NCBI GenBank assembly: GCA_022818135.1
Contig: JAFMSR010000007.1
Location: forward strand, 27,368,980 to 27,432,979
Direction of reading: 5' to 3'
Source of the DNA: Saxidomus purpurata
Lineage: Eukaryota > Mollusca > Bivalvia > Venerida > Veneridae
DNA length: 64,000 nt
The translations under genes and the position numbers were made by a program. The notes below the pieces were generated by a model, which was not told the origin of the DNA, ran no database searches, and worked only from the letters and a program-made list of their open reading frames with translations. Shown here one piece after another: positions 26,117 through 39,290 of this stretch (position 1 is the first letter of the stretch; each line of letters opens with the position of its first letter).

Positions 26117-26734
26117 AATGTTCCCATAATTAATAGGTATGTTTCTATTTTTTCAATTCCCTCATATTGTAAATGTTTGAATGTATTTCTTCAAGGGAAA
26201 ATTGCAAAAAAACAATTCTTTGAACTTCCACAACCCTTATCATAAATAGTGTCCAGTTTATCTAAATCTACCTTTGGATAGTCGTTTTCAAATTCTTCTT
26301 GATTAGAGTCAGTTAATGAAAAATAATTATGGTCAAAATAATTCTCAATTAATTCATACAAAGTCAAACTATGTTCTTAATTTCAATTGTACAATAGCAA
26401 GGAATAACTTGAGGCATATTCATAAGTTTAAAACAACACTAAAATAATTTCATAAGATGAGAAAGCAAAAGTGGGTGGGGTAATTACATATGAACGGCGT
26501 CGTGTGAAAATGTACCTTCGGACATTTGTTACATTACCCGACAATAATTAATTGCAAACAACATAAAATTGACATTGTTGTCACCCTCTTTAAATGCAAA
26601 ACCAATTTTAAAAACTGATAGCATCTATATTTGCCTCAACAGAAACGTACTATTTGTTTCAAAATCATTCAAGACCATTACTATGGCAACAGCGATTTGA
26701 AATTATTCTTTTTTTTATTTTGGCTATACCCTAT

Positions 26735-27436
26735 CACGGACCTATATACACATGGATTGGCAACTTCCGAAAATCGATAATGCGATATCGGGATAGATGT
26801 TTACCCATCATGCTTTGCGCGCGTTCGGTGTTTTTCGGCAATTTCCGGAAATTTTCCAATTTGCGATAGTCGGCAGGACAAAATTTTCAACAAACAAAAT
26901 CGATAAAAGTTACGCATTACGAAAAAAGATATAGCTTTGAATAATACAAAAGTTGTATAAAGAAAGAAAAATACAAACTATTGAGCCATACATATTGAAG
27001 TAGACACGATTAAATTTGATTTATTGTTTACGTTTTTCCCCCGATACGTTCCAAGATGGAGGACGGGCGATTGCTTCCTTCTACATCGCGCTGACAAAAT
27101 TTTCAAAAAACAAAATAAATAAAAGTTACGCATTACGAAAAATAGAAGAAAGACAGGTTGGAATGAGACTAAAGTTACATAAAGAAAGACAAATACAAAC
27201 TATTGAGCCATAAATATTGAAGAAGACACGATTAAATTTTATTTATTTTTTACGTTTTCCCCGATTCGTTCCAAGATGGAGGACGGGCGGTTGCTGGTCG
27301 TTCTCGATTTCGGATTACCACGGATATTGTCCATCGATGCTAAAATCTCGCATAAAATCTCGCAGTCTGCGAGAAAAATGTTGAACTTGTATAGGAAAAT
27401 ACGAGAGTTGCCAGTCCATGTGTATATAGGTCCGTG
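26735..27436. mobile_element. TIR element, 702 bp, 7-bp target duplication
   Basis: The ends are inverted repeats: CACGGACCTATATACACATG on the left and the inverse on the right, with one mismatch in about 30 bp. Both sides are flanked by ACCCTAT (26728-26734 and 27437-27443). The interior contains two tandem units of about 205 bp (about 26876-27077 and 27092-27296) sharing 'aaaagttacgcattacgaaa', 'acaaactattgagccata' and 'cgttccaagatggaggacgg'. No transposase is encoded, so it is non-autonomous. A 7-bp or possibly 8-bp duplication does not fix the superfamily. Confidence 0.75.
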
Positions 27437-27439
27437 ACC

Positions 27440-29325
27440 CTATGAAAAAACATATCGTGGAAAGAAGACATGGAATATTTCACTAGATTTGATATATATC
27501 GAAACCAAAATTTAATGATGCTGTTAGGAAATGATTACCCCAATAATTTACTGCCAATGTAAATTGAAGTGAGTTTTGACGTCAAAATATGGTATGTGAC
27601 GTCATTTTTAGAGTGAACAATGACGCCTTATGTTTATTGTTTCCGAATGTTGTTATTTTGTTTCTACTAGACGTAGGTGACTGAAATTTTCCCATATTGA
27701 TATTGAAATATTGTTTATTCAAAAAATGCAAGTTGGCTAGTTTCGACGTATTCTGTCAGAAGGCCCATTTTCCCGTGTCGCTGCTCATATGTAAAAATAA
27801 TACTATAATGATACAATAACAATACAATGTGTCATATGTTTTTCAACAGAATTGAACAAATTAAAAAAGTTCAAAACAATTACATTCATGTCATTTAACA
27901 AGTCGTTTTGAATTTGTGTAATCAAAATAATCCCAGTCATGTAAGTAATGACCTTGACATTTGACCCACTTTTCTAATATTCTGCATCAGCGACTACTTA
28001 TTTATCACCGATATCATATTTCACTAAACAAAATGTAAATGTCTTGACAGATACATCTTAAATATATACAACAGACTGTTGACCTTGACCAAAACATTAT
28101 AAAAAGAAGCAAATATTCTCTTTATCCGGCTTGTTCAAAGGTAGAAAAAATCGGAAAGAGGTACATATTTTTCCAGCGTTCAATTTTAGTAAACTGTATT
28201 CAACTTTAAACAATCTGTAAGCTCTAAGTTGGTTTCTACCTCGATTGGATGAACCTAATGCATTGTTTGATATATAGATAGATTACATACTGTATAAAAT
28301 GTACATTTACATGACGCAATAAAATATTCTATATATTAACTTCATATATATTGAAAGCTATCTAATCATATCTAAATATGTAACTATTAATTTTATGATT
28401 AAATACTAGTAAATGATAAAAACATTTTAGGGCCATGTCAAATTACATGTTTTATACAAATGATAGCACAAACAAGGAGTTTGAGAAAAACTTTTATAAT
28501 TTCAAATGATTGTGGTCCTTATAATGGCATATTTACACAGTTATTTAACAATTGTATTGAATTCAAACTCAAAAGTGTCTTGTCATGTAGCTTAGTAAAT
28601 ACACTAAAAGGCATTCCGCCCAAAGTCAAGAAGCACCGGAGCCCTGCCAACTCTCTGTGCAACTAACTTTGCTGTAAAATTTAATTCAATGGATTCATAC
28701 AATTCATCACTCATTAATGAACAAAGTATCATTACTAACAGTATCGGTAGTGGGCTGCTCAGAAAGAGCATCGAAGTTATCTATGTGTGTAACTCCAGGT
28801 TAATCTAATGTCCAAGAAAGAGTGATAAGGTTTGGAAGATGATGCATTGGCCTGAGTGGTCTTTTTGTTCTACTTTTGCTTTATTGCATGTTGTAAACAG
28901 TCAGAGATATACGTTGCACATCATTTGAAGTAAAGTTCTTTAAACTATAATTCAAAATAGGCATGCTTATTCATGTACAACCTATTAACAGCCTCTTTCT
29001 GGGAGACTTCTGGAAAATTACAAAGATATTTGATAACTGCAAAACCTATTTATCGTAATCATCGCGTCAGGTGATAACTCAAATCTATAATAAAAAAGGT
29101 ATACTATTAGTTGATAAATTGTTCATGTAAGAAAGGAATATAAAAAAATGTAAGTTCTGGCTTTATCTATATGACAGTACATTGTGTTACATTTTCTTTA
29201 CAAAACCAAACGAGCCACTTTCTAACTTTTTGTAGAGCTAATCTTGTATTTCTCAATGATGTTTTAATCGAAATCTACCGTACGCAAATTCAGTTCGATT
29301 TAAAACACAAAAGAACTATGCTATG
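27440..29325. other. no recognisable feature
   Basis: AT-rich DNA, within the span of the channel gene if 22.6-41.0 kb is intronic. No splice-bounded ankyrin-like segment was found by reading. The 68-codon ORF at 28460-28666 shows no motif. Confidence 0.35.
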
Positions 29326-30394
29326 ACGCACATTTGCCTGTGTACGTTACCCTTTGTGAATTTTGAAGAACATGGATACACCTGGCAACTTTTGTCTGAT
29401 AAGATAGATTTTTGACTATCAAATAAGTCAATTTTTGGTCCAGGTTTCTACAACACTACAAAGCCTGAACAAACAGAAATTACCATCACTATATAGTGTA
29501 AACATCCGTGCAGATGCAACGGGCCTTAATTTGTTTATATGATTCACAAATAGTCACAAAAAGCCCTTGTAAAAGAGGAACCAATCGCAAACATACACGA
29601 AATTTGAGGTTTTATCATAACACAAAATACGAAGTATGGTGTCAAAACGGATCAACAATGCTGCGAATGAAGGAATAAACAAAACATATTTATATGGACA
29701 GGTGTCGTAGAAGTACTTACATTTGAAAAAAGGTTCAAATCCAGACTTGCGATTAAACAAGCATTTAACTTGTTAAATATGTCATTTATTGTATGTTATT
29801 AAAATAAGAATACTTCTATTATATCTAAATTTGCCAACATTTTGTTTTCCATATGGACATCATATAACAATACTAAGTTGTGTGTTTAAGGCACGAAGTG
29901 CACAGGATATTTGCGGCTGTTAAATACTAACAAAAATATGGTGACATTGTTGAAACAAAACTACGGATGCTTTAAGTGGGCACCTAATGATGTGTTAATG
30001 TCCTCTGTTTCGAGTTAGAGTATGTCCACATGCCGATATATAACACGGTAAGATGTTATGAGCTAAGACGACTTGTTGATATATATCAAATCATAGCAGA
30101 TATCTTGTAATAAATGAAAGCAACAAGATTACAAGATCTGTATGTCGACGTGCCCTAACATGCAAGACAATATGATACATGTCGAGAAAGTGTATTTATT
30201 TCTTTTTGTTCACTAACATTAAGTGGACATACCGATATAAATTAAAACGACAAGAGTACATGATGTGTATGTCGATTTGCCCTTACATGCAATACAAAAT
30301 AATATATGTTGACTAAATGGCTTTATTTATCTTTCTAACGCAATACCGATGTAACGTCTTTTCTGGTTGGTTATGTCGTTTACATTTGCGACTA

Positions 30395-30720
30395 TTAAAT
30401 AAAGTGGCTTGTGGCATTGCCTAGTGCACCTCTACTAAGATTGTTCAAATTATGGTCTGGGCTCAAAATTGAACCCGCCTGGGTGCTTCTTGACTTTACA
30501 TAGGCTTACATAGGTAAAACTGTAAAAAAAAAAAACATTCCGAAATGACAAGGCATAGAGCTAAGATATTTGACATGTATCATTGCCTAGTTGACATCTT
30601 CCAAGAATGTCCAAATCATGTCCCCTGCTAAAATTATCCCTTTCTGCTATTGGTGATCTTGTATTATAGCCAATGGTAGCCAGGTGAGCGATAAAGGGCC
30701 ATATTGGCCCTCTTGTATTT
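30395..30720 (+). repeat. long dispersed repeat, copy 2 (3' part)
   Basis: It shares 'cattgcctagt(t/g)', 'ctactaagattgttcaaatt' and the right end 'gtgagcgataaagggccata' with 25365-26116. It is 5'-truncated. Confidence 0.65.
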
Positions 30721-30770
30721 GTTGGAAAGCTAGTAAAGTCTCTTCAAGTCAACACAATTTATGTGTCTTT

Positions 30771-30812
30771 GGTACGTGGCATTCCCTGCTTGATATTATT
30801 TTTGTTTTTTTT
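30771..30812 (-). mobile_element. solo end of the (CA)n element
   Basis: 'ggtacgtggcattccctgct' followed by 'tgatattatttttgtttttt' is the inverse of the start of the element at 48032. The rest of the element is missing. Confidence 0.65.
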
Positions 30813-31726
30813 TGTTTTCTTATATGAGCCGTACCGATTTATAAAATGTGATTTTGTCGCCTTAACTTAAGCCATTAAGTTGCGTTTTCTTTGACAACAT
30901 GACATGGTTTTTCATATACTTGTCAAGGTCTCTTAATATGTCAAGTGGCTGTGTAATACGTGGTCATGTCGACTTGCAGTAAGACGATATGGACCTTGCC
31001 GACATGTATTTTATTATATTGCATGTAAGTGCAGGTCGACCAACACATCTTGTAATTTTGTCGCTTTCGTTTATTACAAGTCTGCTTCGGTTTTTTACGA
31101 CATTATTCGATATATGTCGACAAGTCGTCTTAGCTCATGACACCTTACCTTGTTATATATCAGTATGTCGACATATTTTAGCGCTAATGATACATCATCA
31201 ACACATCACAGGTGCACACTTAAAGTTCCCGTACAAAACACTTACTTGAGGAGAATATTATTATGGAAGCGTATATGGTACACCCTGATGATATGTTTAT
31301 GTGGTCTCAGTCGAGTTCCTGTAGGACGACATGACGACATATAACACAGCAACCCGTCAAAAAATAAGACGTCAAGTAGTGAAAAACTGGCCATGATGTC
31401 AAAAAAAGAACACAACATGTCGTCAAAAATAAGACGACAAGTATTAAAAAACTGGCCACGATTTTTATAAAAGCACTGAAAGTACTGGTAGAGCGATGAC
31501 CTTAAACAACAGGAGAGGTAGTTAAAGCACATAAACCATTCTCTAGTTCTCTAGCACAGTAGCTTGTCATTTTGTAAAAGTATAGCACAATGTCTCAGAT
31601 ATTTCATCAATTAGAATCAAGCCAGATCCTAATTCTCTATTCATTTCAAAACAAATACTGTTTGTAGGTAGGACAAATGTAAGCAGTTTTTTGTTCATAT
31701 AACAGGAACAAAATCCATGTGGAGCT

Positions 31727-31940
31727 ATCACTGAAGTCCGCCTCCGTGGTCAAGTGGTTAGAGTTGATGACTTGAAATAACTTAACCTCTCATGCATAGA
31801 TTGATGGTTATGGGTTTGAGCTCTGCTTCAAGCCATGTCTCTTTATGAGAGGAATTTGGCAGTTTCTTACGGAGAATAGGAGTCTTGTACTGGTTCTACC
31901 TAGAAACAATGATTCGGTGAACCATTAAAATGACCAAACT
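31727..31940 (+). mobile_element. tRNA-headed SINE
   Basis: 'cctccgtggtcaagtggtta' carries a box A, 'gggtttgagc' lies where box B should be, and the body 'ttggcagtttcttacggaga', 'taggagtcttgtactggttc' matches the SINEs at 12710 and 54900. The head also matches the inverse of 51940-51985. Confidence 0.7.
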
Positions 31941-31974
31941 ATGTTGGAACAGGCTAAAAATTCTTATAACAAGC

Positions 31975-32935
31975 TATCACTAAATATAGTCTCATGACCT
32001 TTGACCCTTAATTGTGACCTTGATCTTATGCTGACACAGTTCAAACAAATGTGTTACGTGTCACATTAACACTCTGAAGATTTGACCTAAGTTTAATGTT
32101 AATCTTACAAAGGGCCAAGGAGGTTAGTCTAATAAGCATTGACCCCCAACATGTGACCTTGACCTTGATCGAGGCAACATTTCGACTTAGCCTTCAAGAA
32201 ATCATTCAAGAGGTTTGAGAAATACAGTCTCATGACCTTTGACCCTTAAGTGTGACCTTGGCCTTGAGGTGCATGGTCTTGGTAAATGGATAATTCGATC
32301 ATATCAAGTTTCATTAAAATCCTTTAAAGTTATATTACCCTTCAAAATGGCCACAATGGGTTATAGTCAAGAATGATGCTGAAAACACAGTGGATGCTTA
32401 AAAAACATATAGGAAATACTAGTAAGTTTTACCAAGTTATTTCTGTTATTCACAGATATAAACTAAGATATACATAACCGAAAAGGTGGATTTTTTTATT
32501 TTTGAATGGGATAGTCAAAAAAGTTTTTACAGATTTCCTCTACATTCAATGTGAATAAAACTGTTACACAGATTGTTATTTTTGGGTAATAACTATGGAA
32601 ATGTTTATTATTCTAGGTTGAAATATGTGTTCTGCATGTAATCTTGATGAGTTACACATTTGTTCATGGAAATCCTTCAAATTGAGGGGACACTAAAAAC
32701 CCATGACCCCTTTTAAATGTGTGCCTTAAGCCAATCAGATTGGAATACAAGTTCTTTACGTCATCTTAATAAAAATTTCAAAATTTCAAACTTCAAGGGG
32801 TTGAGGACATAATGGAGCTGACATATAATCAGCCGTCATACTGACTGATCAATATACAAACTGACTGACCAACCGACTGACAGACCAGCTGACTCCTCTA
32901 TTCCTCCGAACTTTGTGCGGAGATAATAAACTTAC
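31975..32935 (+). repeat. dispersed repeat, 'ctttgaccc...gtgacctt' type
   Basis: The phrase 'catgacctttgacccttaa' with 'gtgacctt' occurs at least twice (31985, 32233). The right end carries 'actgacagaccagctgactc' and 'ccgaactttgtgcggagata', a configuration similar to other invertebrate dispersed repeats. No ORF is present. Confidence 0.45.
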
Positions 32936-33780
32936 TGCTGCTGTTTACTAACGCTCCCTTGCAATGAATTTGCTTGTTCCTGTGATTCATACAAACCTAA
33001 AACCTGTACATATCTGGCACCTGCATTTAACAGGAAACCAAATTATGCAACACAGTTCTTGAGCCTTTAAAGCTAGGTAAGACATGAATGAGAATAAATA
33101 TCATCTTATTTAAAATTAGTCTATATTAACTAGTACATAACTTATGATATTGCAAAGCTTCTCAATGCAACTAAAAAATAAAATCAAAATTTCTCAATTT
33201 TTATTTAAAACTTTTGCCAGGAAATTATACATTGAGACAGTTGCTTTTTTAGATTTTTATGAGCATGTATAATATAATCTTAATAATACAGCCAGTACAC
33301 TTTATGCGGAATTTCATGATTTTAAATTTGCCACAGGTTAATAGTAAGTGGAAATACCAAGTTCAGACTTTACTTCTGACAGATATTCAAATATAAAGGT
33401 GTTTTTAAACATTGATAAATTTAAAGAACAACTGAACATGTAAACTAACACTGCCAATTAGCTTCATGAGAAATGGAAAATTCATACTCAAGGTAACAAT
33501 GCTAATAGTCAGTGTCTTGAATTGTATGCAGTATTCACTATAGGAATCAGTTAATAATTTGAAAAGACTTTCACAAAACTAAAACTAATAAAATATAAGA
33601 ACCCTTCTATGTGTACATGAATACAGTTGTAAAGAATGTTTCTTTTTGAAGTTGAACAGATAATACTATTCATAGCTCTCTATGTAAGCATTAAAGTGCT
33701 TTGATAACTAAGACAAGTTTTACTGAACCCTAATTTCCTAACAAATTATGAACTGCATGCTTTTGTTGCATATCTTGGAA
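32936..33780. other. no recognisable feature
   Basis: AT-rich DNA. Nothing supported. Confidence 0.35.
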
Positions 33781-33784
33781 ACCT

Positions 33785-33960
33785 ATTGCTACCCCCTCAG
33801 TGGTCAAACTGACTTGAAATCATTACAATCTCTCATTGACAGAGGGCCATGGGTTCAAGTCCTGCTACAGATCATGGTTCTTTATGCAGGACAGGGTTCT
33901 AGTACAGATCAGAATAGAATAAACTTTATTTCCAGTCAGGGGTCATGATGATACATGATG
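33785..33960 (+). mobile_element. tRNA-headed SINE, diverged
   Basis: 'accccctcagtggtcaaac' lies in the box A position and 'catgggttcaagtcctgct' supplies a good box B (ggttcaagtcc). The spacing is longer than in a tRNA and there is no acceptor stem, so it is not a functional tRNA gene. Confidence 0.5.
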
Positions 33961-34509
33961 GTAATACTACATGATGGTAGGTCGCCGTGGGTTTTCTCCG
34001 GGTTCTTCCAGCAGTAAGGTATGTCACTATATATGCCAACACCTGTGCAGTCAATTCAAAAGGTTTGCATAAGCTTATGTTTATACATTGTATTTGTTGT
34101 TTGTATCCTGTGACTTTTAATAAGGCTATTATTTGCTTTAAAGCCCAATTTAATTGACTCTTCTCTTTATTGGGTCATCCATCCAAATACTGAATTACAG
34201 GTGTTTCAGCCCCTAGTCATTTCATCTCTTAAAATCTTAGATGGTTCAGTCTCCATAACTGAATATGATGCTTGCATTTCATAATAGGAGAATAAGAAAA
34301 TATCAATTATATCTCTAATAAGAACTTTAAGTTTTTCCAGGAAAAAACTATGATATTAATGATATTAATAGTTTCATCAGTTTGACATTTTTCATTCATT
34401 TATTTTAGTATTTCAACTTCATTCATCACATTTCATTTAATATTTTTGCTATAAAGCTATTTCTCCTAATTTTTGATGCCCATTTTCAATCATATTTTAC
34501 GAGTAAAAA

Positions 34510-34705
34510 TACAACTCCGTGGTCCAGTGATTTACGCTGTGGACTACCAATCCCGAAGTCTCTGGTTCAAATTCCGACCGGGGTACCTGAAATTGCAGAA
34601 ACGATTTTCAGTGTTTTCCTACCCATATGTTTGAAAGTATGCTATATATACCGGGCATGTAAAAGTACCAAAGGGTTGGGGTCTCATCCAAATATTAAGC
34701 TAACA
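34510..34705 (+). mobile_element. tRNA-headed SINE, second type
   Basis: 'ctccgtggtccagtgattta' (box A) and 'tctggttcaaattccgacc' (box B) are about 45 bp apart. The body differs from that of the copy at 31727, so it may be a different SINE family. No closed acceptor stem. Confidence 0.55.
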
Positions 34706-34774
34706 TAAGTGCTCTTTTGGACGGACCTTGATAAAATTCTCATGAAATCAAATCAACCAAAGGGTTTATTCGTG

Positions 34775-35085
34775 AAAGAGCTAGGGTCTTATACCCGGAT
34801 TCCATTGTATCTGCATTGTCTCTCTTCAACCTGCGCCTGTCAGGGGTCTTTGCAAGTTCACAGGGAGAAGTTCCAGGGTAGGCCAGGACTATTAAACAAT
34901 CTAAGAAAAAATATAGTCTTGTGTGTACATGTATCTGTGCTGTACACTGGTGTATAAAAGCACCACCAGAGTCTGGTACCCATATTCCCTTGTATGCATC
35001 TGTTATGTCAGGCTTTTTCACCCAAGGAGGCCTCCCAGGGTCGACTGGGACTCTAAACAATCTAAACCATACCACACTGTACACA
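34775..35085. repeat. tandem duplication, about 185-bp unit
   Basis: 'gggtcttatacccggattcc' to 'ggactattaaacaatctaag' (about 34785-34906) recurs, diverged, as 'gtctggtacccatattccct' to 'gggactctaaacaatctaaa' (about 34971-35068). ORFs on both strands (34740-35270) follow the repeat and have no domain. Confidence 0.5.
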
Positions 35086-35366
35086 AAGCTAATGAAGAGG
35101 TGAAATTACTTACCACTACAGGGTTAAAGTCATGTGTACTGACTGCTCAACTGTGTTATATTGTCAATGCTATATGGTCAACTAATGTATTAATACTCGG
35201 GATATTCCTTAATTGCATTTTCTTATTGTATGTGGATCACTGGTTGTTAGTACCGAATGACCGAGCGTAGTTTCGTACTTTCGTTTTCGAGTACCGATGC
35301 GCACCGTCAGCAAACAAAAATAGAATTTCCAATTGAAGCAGAGATCTATTCTAGATATAATCAGGT

Positions 35367-35771
35367 CTGAGAAAATTATTGATTGAAAAGATATATATAA
35401 TAATCAAATAGAATTTGAAAGAAGATATAAATACTTTTCCGTTTATATTTTTGCGGGACTTAAGCGACCGCAACGTCTGCAAACATGTTTGGCGTAATAA
35501 TGTCATCCTTCCAAATAAAAACATAAACTTATGTCACCGCCACTACCCTAATCATAACAAGGTTTGGAATCTGGCCTGAGAAAATTATTGATTGAAAAGA
35601 TATAGATCTATGTAATTAAATAAAACTTTAAAGAAGTATTTTTTTTTGCTTGGACTTAAGCGACCGCATCGTCCACAAACATGTCTGGCGTAATAATTAC
35701 ATCCTTCCAACTAAAAACAAAAACGTATGTCACCGCCACAACCCTAATAATAACAAGGTTTAGAATTGTGA
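35367..35771. repeat. tandem duplication, about 205-bp unit
   Basis: Two copies share 'gagaaaattattgattgaaa', 'acttaagcgaccgca(a/t)cgtc', 'tggcgtaataat' and 'tatgtcaccgccac'. They start near 35370 and 35577. Confidence 0.75.
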
Positions 35772-36194
35772 TAGGTACACAATTGCACGTGTATTGTTTC
35801 ATCTCATGCATGTTTCTATCGAATTACTTGTATAAACTTACAGAACATTTTACTACAGATGCGGAGGCATGAGAATCATGTTGTACTTTGGTCAAAGGTA
35901 AATTTCTGGATTTTCTGGTATACTGTTAACTATAGAGCGATGACGACGTCACCGCTCTAAAAATGAAGTCTACTTGTCGTGTTATTTACAGTCTTTGCAA
36001 CATGAAGAACCTTGTTATAACAATATTTTATACGTTTGCCGATGTATTTTTCCCTTTATGTCGGAAAGCCACTTACATTGTAAGTCTCATCAAGCCATCC
36101 AAATTTACGTCGTTTTAAATATTTAGTTTATATCGCAATTCAAATTAAGTCATTTTGTCGCATTTAGTTATGTCGGCATGCCGTGTAAATAACA

Positions 36195-39100
36195 CAACAA
36201 GTAGACTTATTTTTTAACATCATGGTCAGGTTTTCACTACTTGACGTCGTATGATTTGACGGGTTGCTGTGTTAAATGTTGTCATGTTGTCCTACATGAA
36301 CTCGACTCAGACCACATAAATATATCATCAGGGTGTACCATATACGCTTCCATAGAACGTCCGATAAAAGTGTGTGGTAAAACTACAATTATTATGTAGA
36401 CAAGACGTCTTCATTATTACGACATTTGGTGTTATTTCACAGTATGTCGACATAAATACTCCAACATGATCATATCATCGGGGTGTACCATATACGCTTC
36501 CATATGTTATGGACTACTTGACGTCTTTTTTTGACGGGTTGCTGTGTTATATCCCGTCATGCCGTACTACAGGAACTCGACTCAGACCACATACACATAT
36601 CATCAGGGTGTACCATATACGCTTCCATAGGTTATGATTTTGTACGGTATCTGCTGTCAACAGATCATAATAAGTACACATTTAAATAGGATTTATGTAG
36701 CAAGTAGCACTCATGTGTAACAAAAATACGAATGGAGGTGAAACGTAATCAGCCGATGTTGTGTCATTTATATAGCTCAACGTGCTGCATTAATACGTTT
36801 TAACCAGCTTATATAAAATACAAACACAAATTTCTTAGAGTACCATAGGAACGGTTTTTATACATCACAAGGTATATGTAATTAGCAAAAATAGTGACTG
36901 TTCAACATGTAAGACAGTAAATAACCAGTATCGTGCTGGTATGTATGGCGCAGACGAATTCTGTGTTTTGTTATGAACTTTAATTCCGTATATTTTGATG
37001 ATGGGAACCTCTTTTACAGGGACTCTTTGTGACCAATTATTCATTATATTAAAAAGTGAAGGCTCGTTGCATCTACACGGATGTTTACATTATACAGTGA
37101 TGGTGATTTAGTTTTGTTTAGGCTAATAGTTTTGTGGAAACCAGAGACAAATCAAAGCGCTGTGACCGCAAGGCCTGGGGGCTATAGGTTAACTCCCCGA
37201 AAAACAACTTTTGACATACGTGTTTTGCGCTGAACCTTACCTAAAGCGCGGGTCGAAATATGCAGAGGACGAAATTCAATATATGACAGAATGAATGATT
37301 CACAAATATATGGATGGCAGGGAAGTTTGTTTTATTATAAAATGTACGTTAAATGAAAAATAATCACATAGTCAACATTATAAAATGTTTAAGCCAGTAC
37401 AAATAATTCGATCTGCGCTTTGTACAACTTAAAGCGAAATGATCTGATGATGTGGATCGAAAATTATTGTGTAACAATGACAAGACCTTGAAACAGAAAT
37501 AAACAAACCAATACCAGCAATGAAATATGAATACAGTACTGTACAATGTGTATAACAGAGAAAACCAAAAATGATTCTGGGTTACCTTGTAGTTGTAATC
37601 GGTGAAACCGTTCACTGGGCCTCGACATGCAGCGTCCTCGATAAATGGCGGGTGAATTTGATCACGTTAGTTCCTTCTCGGGAATGTACGTAAATTATAT
37701 CTTTTTTTAGAGACATTTATTTTTAGGTAAATATATATGTAATCGTTCATAAATAACAAAGTTGTCAATGAAATAACATCGGAAATTTGAAAATCAAACT
37801 ACAAACTCTTATATCGAGCTTCGCACGTTTTCGTAAATTTCCGTAAATATCCGTACTTTTCCGTGATATGCATATGATTATCTTCCGTAATCAGCTAACA
37901 GCGCATTAATTTCTAAAACAGAAAAAAATGTGTAATGCAGCCCGTAAGCTATATACCTTCCTGCAGTCGTTTGAAGATTTATGTACTATTTTTATTTGTA
38001 ACATGTTCTTATCATATGCGGCATTCAAACAGAAGATTGATCTGGTCTGTCTTGCACTACTTTCGCATAGCGCATGTTTACAGTTGTTATTCGCACATAG
38101 CACGGCTAAAATTCTTGCAGGGTTTGAAATGTGGTATACTAACTTAGGCCTTGGGGACTTTCAGTCCCCAGGCCAAAAATGACTTAAAGACACTTGAACA
38201 GGAATGTGGGGTATGCACCACAGGGGTCCAGTCAGCCATGCGAATTCACATCGAATTCACATCAAGGGTCAATTAACATGACTGTTCACTGGTAGACTAG
38301 CTTCTGTTTATCATATTCAGCTACTGTATAACTCCCTTACATTATGCAACAGATAATGTAGGAAAGGGATCTTAGTTATACATAAATTTAAAGACCTTTA
38401 TAAGATGCTATTATTTCATTTTATCAGTTACCTTTTAGGTATGTAATTTCCCAATCAAATTAAATTATAAACAATCAGCACTTACAGTTATCATATCAAA
38501 ATAATTCTCTAATATGACAGAAACATAAATAATTTTTTTCTTTTAAATTACTGCAGAATAATTGTGATTTCAAAGTTAGATTGAGTAATGTTTTAAATAC
38601 TCCAGTAATTACTCTTACATTAAACCAATTATCACTAAGATTAGATGTTACACTTGATACATAAAATAAATTTAGTTTTGGCTTATTTCACAGTTAGAAG
38701 AAGCGTTCATTTGCACTTTTAATTTACAAAGAAATAAATACAGTCAGAAGGATTCTTTATAAATAAAAAATGGTTGCAGGCCACACCGCGGGAATGCGCT
38801 TTATTACTTGAGCATATTAACATTCTCAATATAACTTTAAAATCACAGTTATACTGCATTTATTAAAAAATATTTTTCATATCCTGCAATAAAAGTCAAA
38901 TGTCATAATTATATAAAACTGTTTATATAAATAACAGGAAATAAGTTATAAAACAATTATCTGTAGAGATCAATAAAATTTATGGTCCTACTATTGTACT
39001 AAATGTCAGGTCTACAGACACATTGCTGGACCTAATCAGACAGGATTATAACTGATAAGGGGCAATAAAACGAAGGGCACTTATGAAGGAGATTTTAATT

Positions 39101-39290
39101 GTCTTTAAAAAATCAAAGGTATTTCTTGATGAAATGAATTCTTTTTTATCTTTATTTTTGACGTCGACGTACTTATTTCATTGTCGGACATCTATCTTAT
39201 CAGACAAAAGTTGCCAAGTATGTCCCTGTTCTTCAAAATTTACAAAGGGTAACGTAAAAATGCAACTTCAAATGTACGTCATAACATAGC
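36195..39290. repeat. right arm of the large inverted repeat, with internal repeats
   Basis: It pairs inverted with 29333-31460. Within it, 'ctcgactcagaccacata' and 'catcagggtgtaccatatac' with 'gcttccata' occur at 36300-36355 and 36577-36630, plus the partial 36475-36506, so the block is itself repeated. Segment 37150-39170 has no counterpart in the left arm; it contains a short palindrome at 38140-38170 (cttggggac...gtccccag) and no supported gene. Confidence 0.6.

Larger units (their letters stand above)
30025..31165. repeat. nested foldback, arms rich in tgtcgaca
   Basis: 30025-30200 (for example 'atgagctaagacgacttgtt', 'aagattacaagatctgtatg') is the inverse of about 30975-31165 ('acaagtcgtcttagctcatg', 'catcttgtaattttgtcgct'). 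The loop contains a partial dispersed repeat (30395-30720) and an inverted solo end of the (CA)n element. Confidence 0.6.
29333..31460. repeat. left arm of a large interrupted inverted repeat
   Basis: Blocks here recur inverted downstream: 29333-29425 ('tggcaacttttgtctgataa' and neighbours) matches 39188-39285; 29450-29525 ('gtaaacatccgtgcagatgc') matches 37065-37145; 29565-29585 matches 37005-37025; 31252-31400 ('gaagcgtatatggtacaccc', 'aacccgtcaaaaaataagac') matches 36230-36360. Order is conserved in inverse, with about 2 kb extra on the right arm between the outermost blocks. Confidence 0.65.

Noticed and set aside
37906..38182. Overlapping 65-84-codon ORFs, considered as a missing ankyrin exon
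   Set aside because: No ankyrin signature or usable splice borders; the 3' part is a short gtcccc palindrome repeat.
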